A stretch of DNA of 64,000 nucleotides from positions 316,481 to 380,480 of the forward strand of contig OY282383.1 in assembly GCA_958295855.1 (NCBI GenBank). The letters are read 5' to 3'. Source of the DNA: an uncultured Poribacteria bacterium (GTDB taxonomy: Bacteria; Poribacteria; WGA-4E; WGA-3G). Of this stretch, positions 62,782-64,000 are shown in pieces. The notes below the pieces were generated by a model. That model saw only the letters and a program-made list of their open reading frames with translations. It was not told the origin of the DNA and did not search any database. A program made the position numbers and the translations under genes. How positions within the stretch are numbered: position 1 is the first letter of the stretch; the number at the start of each line of letters is the position of its first letter.

Positions 62782-63387
62782 TCATGCCTTTTGTGCCACC
62801 ATGCTTGCGAGAATGCCGAGAATTTTGTCACATCGCTCAAGCACGTAGGCTGCCATGTCAATATGGAGCTGTTTCCCTTCCAATTTGAGGAAGAGCCAAT
62901 TTAGCCCTGTCGTAGTAGCCCCATAAACGCGAGGAATGTTGTTCCCTTTTTCAGCATTAAAGCGTTGGGCAGCGACCATCTCCGCCACACACTGTCCGAG
63001 TCCGGTTGTCAGGTTGTCCTTCTTCGCTTCAACGAGGATAATGACCGGTGCTTCCAAATAATACTGCTCCGGCGACAGGCTCACTAAAAAATCACATATC
63101 CCTGTCAAGTTGTTTTCGGCATCAACGTTGAAGTCAATGCCCGAAAAGAGGCTGATGCGGCACTCAAAGTGTTCCCGGAGTTCAATGAGGACATCGGCGA
63201 CAATCATTTCCGACTTCGCCTTCTCTGTGCCTATCGCAACAGCTAGCGGTACCTTTTTTGCTAACGCTTTGGTAAGCTCCACGCTCGGTTCGACCCGCTC
63301 TGCTTCGGAAAAGATGCCGGCAGCCTGAACTGTTTCAAGTTGAAACGCTTTTCTCACTGCTTCTAAGGTGAAGTTGCTATAAGGCAT
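62782..63387 (-). CDS. Hypothetical protein with PD-(D/E)XK nuclease-like core
   Basis: 201 residues. FSGIDFNVDAENNLTGICDF and VIILVEAKKDNL form a D...ExK pattern typical of restriction-endonuclease-like folds; no experimental function is known to me. LFLKLEGKQLHIDMAAYV lies in the C-terminal part. The 3' part of this gene is present twice more downstream as truncated tandem copies. GGAGGGTTCAATCAC precedes the ATG, somewhat distant. Confidence 0.75.
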   Translation of the reverse strand: MPYSNFTLEAVRKAFQLETVQAAGIFSEAERVEPSVELTKALAKKVPLAVAIGTEKAKSEMIVADVLIELREHFECRISLFSGIDFNVDAENNLTGICDFLVSLSPEQYYLEAPVIILVEAKKDNLTTGLGQCVAEMVAAQRFNAEKGNNIPRVYGATTTGLNWLFLKLEGKQLHIDMAAYVLERCDKILGILASMVAQKA

Positions 63388-63443
63388 GTGATTGAACCCT
63401 CCTTATGTTAAATCTTGTAGGAGCGATCTCCGACTCGCGAGGC

Positions 63444-64000
63444 TTACACTTTTACCGCAGCAGCCAAATCTGATGCAAACCGTTTCACCGCAATGAGCAA
63501 TTCCGCTTCGTCGCTGATATGCTCTTCAATAACATTGACGATGGCACTCCCCACAATCACGCCATCGGCGAGTTGCGCGACCTGTGTTGCCTGCTCAGGT
63601 GTGGAGACGCCGAAACCGACACCGACCGGTTTATCCGTATGTTTTCGCAGTTCTGCGAGCATCGGCGCAATTTCATCTGACAACGTCGCTCGCGTCCCTG
63701 TTACGCCTGTTAGGGAGACGCAGTAGACAAACCCAGTGCTCACCGAGGCGATTAATTGCATCCGTTCCGGTGGGCTAGTCGGCGCGACGAGAAAGATAGT
63801 GGCAAGGTTATAATGTGGTGCAACCTCAAGCAGCGGTTGTGCTTGCTCTGGCGGCAGATCCGGCACGATAACCCCGTCAACGCCTGCTGCGTGTGCTGCT
63901 TTGCAAAATGCATCCTCGCCCATCCGAAAGATCGGATTGTAGTAACTCATCAGGGCGATGGGAATATCTGTCTGTTGCCGCAGGTCTGCCACCATTTCCA
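63444..64000 (-). CDS. trpA: Tryptophan synthase alpha chain (partial, 5' end outside window)
   Basis: The visible 185 codons are the C-terminal two thirds of TrpA: MSYYNPIFRMGEDAFCKAAH, GVDGVIVPDLPPEQA, FLVAPTSPPERM, SLTGVTGTRATLS, KPVGVGFGVSTPEQATQVAQ and ADGVIVGSAIV. TrpA cleaves indole-3-glycerol phosphate to indole for TrpB. The frame is open to the right edge. An L motif (GTAGGAGCGATCTCCGACTC, 63418-63437) lies just beyond the stop. Confidence 0.95.
   Translation of the reverse strand, partial: EMVADLRQQTDIPIALMSYYNPIFRMGEDAFCKAAHAAGVDGVIVPDLPPEQAQPLLEVAPHYNLATIFLVAPTSPPERMQLIASVSTGFVYCVSLTGVTGTRATLSDEIAPMLAELRKHTDKPVGVGFGVSTPEQATQVAQLADGVIVGSAIVNVIEEHISDEAELLIAVKRFASDLAAAVKV

Overview
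The window reads as chromosome of an uncultured, diderm (Gram-negative type) bacterium. It has a TonB-dependent receptor, lipobox lipoproteins, a DAP-type MurE and a partial dcw (division and cell wall) cluster. The mix of a 22-residue leucine-rich-repeat surface protein with lamin-tail domains, a LamG remnant, a sulfatase, a Gfo/Idh dehydrogenase and a DUF4861-like lipoprotein resembles Candidatus Poribacteria and relatives. That placement is an inference from gene style, not proven here. Nearly all genes are housekeeping or catabolic. There is no rRNA, no convincing tRNA, no CRISPR array and no prophage.

Layout. 1-7.9 kb (minus strand): rsmH, ftsL-like, ftsI-type PBP, murE, an alpha/beta hydrolase and a MurF-like ligase that runs off the left edge. 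8.4-11.6 kb (minus): subtilase with a coupled small partner, two tiny ORFs, a Gfo/Idh dehydrogenase. 12.2-13.8 kb (plus): hydantoinase B. 14-17.4 kb (minus): an IS607-type element (serine recombinase + TnpB), an orphan DNA methyltransferase and the RNase P RNA. 17.6-23.1 kb (minus): RmuC and a B12-dependent ribonucleotide reductase. 23.6-26 kb (plus): a MATE exporter and a two-domain rhodanese whose catalytic Cys codon is TGA. 26.5-27.7 kb: moeA. 28.1-32.3 kb (plus): a metal-uptake-like cluster (His-rich small protein, His/Glu-rich lipoprotein, TonB receptor, MerC-like protein) behind a tandem AT-rich operator. 32.5-39.1 kb (minus): PAP2 phosphatase, ATPase-nuclease, mobA, M28 peptidase, sulfatase. 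39.7-46.1 kb: glyoxalase-fold protein, argS, class III aminotransferase, MTA phosphorylase, metallo-beta-lactamase. 46.5-51.5 kb (minus): LamG remnant, TPR lipoprotein, LRR protein. 53.2-61.4 kb (plus): 3-hydroxyisobutyrate-dehydrogenase-like enzyme, sugar nucleotidyltransferase, glycosyltransferase, class V aminotransferase, DUF4861-like lipoprotein, TPP enzyme, aldo/keto reductase. 61.9-64 kb (minus): a nuclease-like gene with a triplicated 3' part, and trpA running off the right edge.

The most striking property is a dense, nested population of short interspersed elements. I name them here. A: about 80 bp, head CCTCCGACGAG, tail CTCCGCAAGGAATGACGAAA. B: a hairpin of about 33 bp, core CCCCTGCTTTGCAGGGG or CCCCGCTTTGCGGGG, between GGTAT and ATACC. 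C: 77 bp, palindrome GCTTGCAAGC, then AACTTTTTTATTTCTTACAT, ending GACTTGCTAGTCAAAC. D: about 31 bp, GCGGCGTA to GCGACGTGCAT. E: about 28 bp, GGGGCAGTGCCTTGTGCC. F: about 55 bp, AAGAAACCCGATTTTG to GCAGAAACCGAATTGACGAA. G: GCGCAGCTTGCAAGCTG. H: CCACTATTGAAAATAGTGG-type hairpins. J: GGCACGCTCCGCCGTGCC. K: GATGGGACACCTCGCTTGC. L: GTAGGAGCGATCTCCGAATC. They fill almost every intergenic gap, insert into one another, and also lie in frame inside many genes and inside the RNase P RNA. The tail of A usually points at the nearest gene end: read one way it offers a Shine-Dalgarno AAGGA, read the other way it encodes a C-terminal SFLAEN plus stop. The closest known parallel is the Rickettsia palindromic elements, but the families here are several and nested.

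A second notable find is the probable selenocysteine rhodanese at 25.1-26.0 kb.
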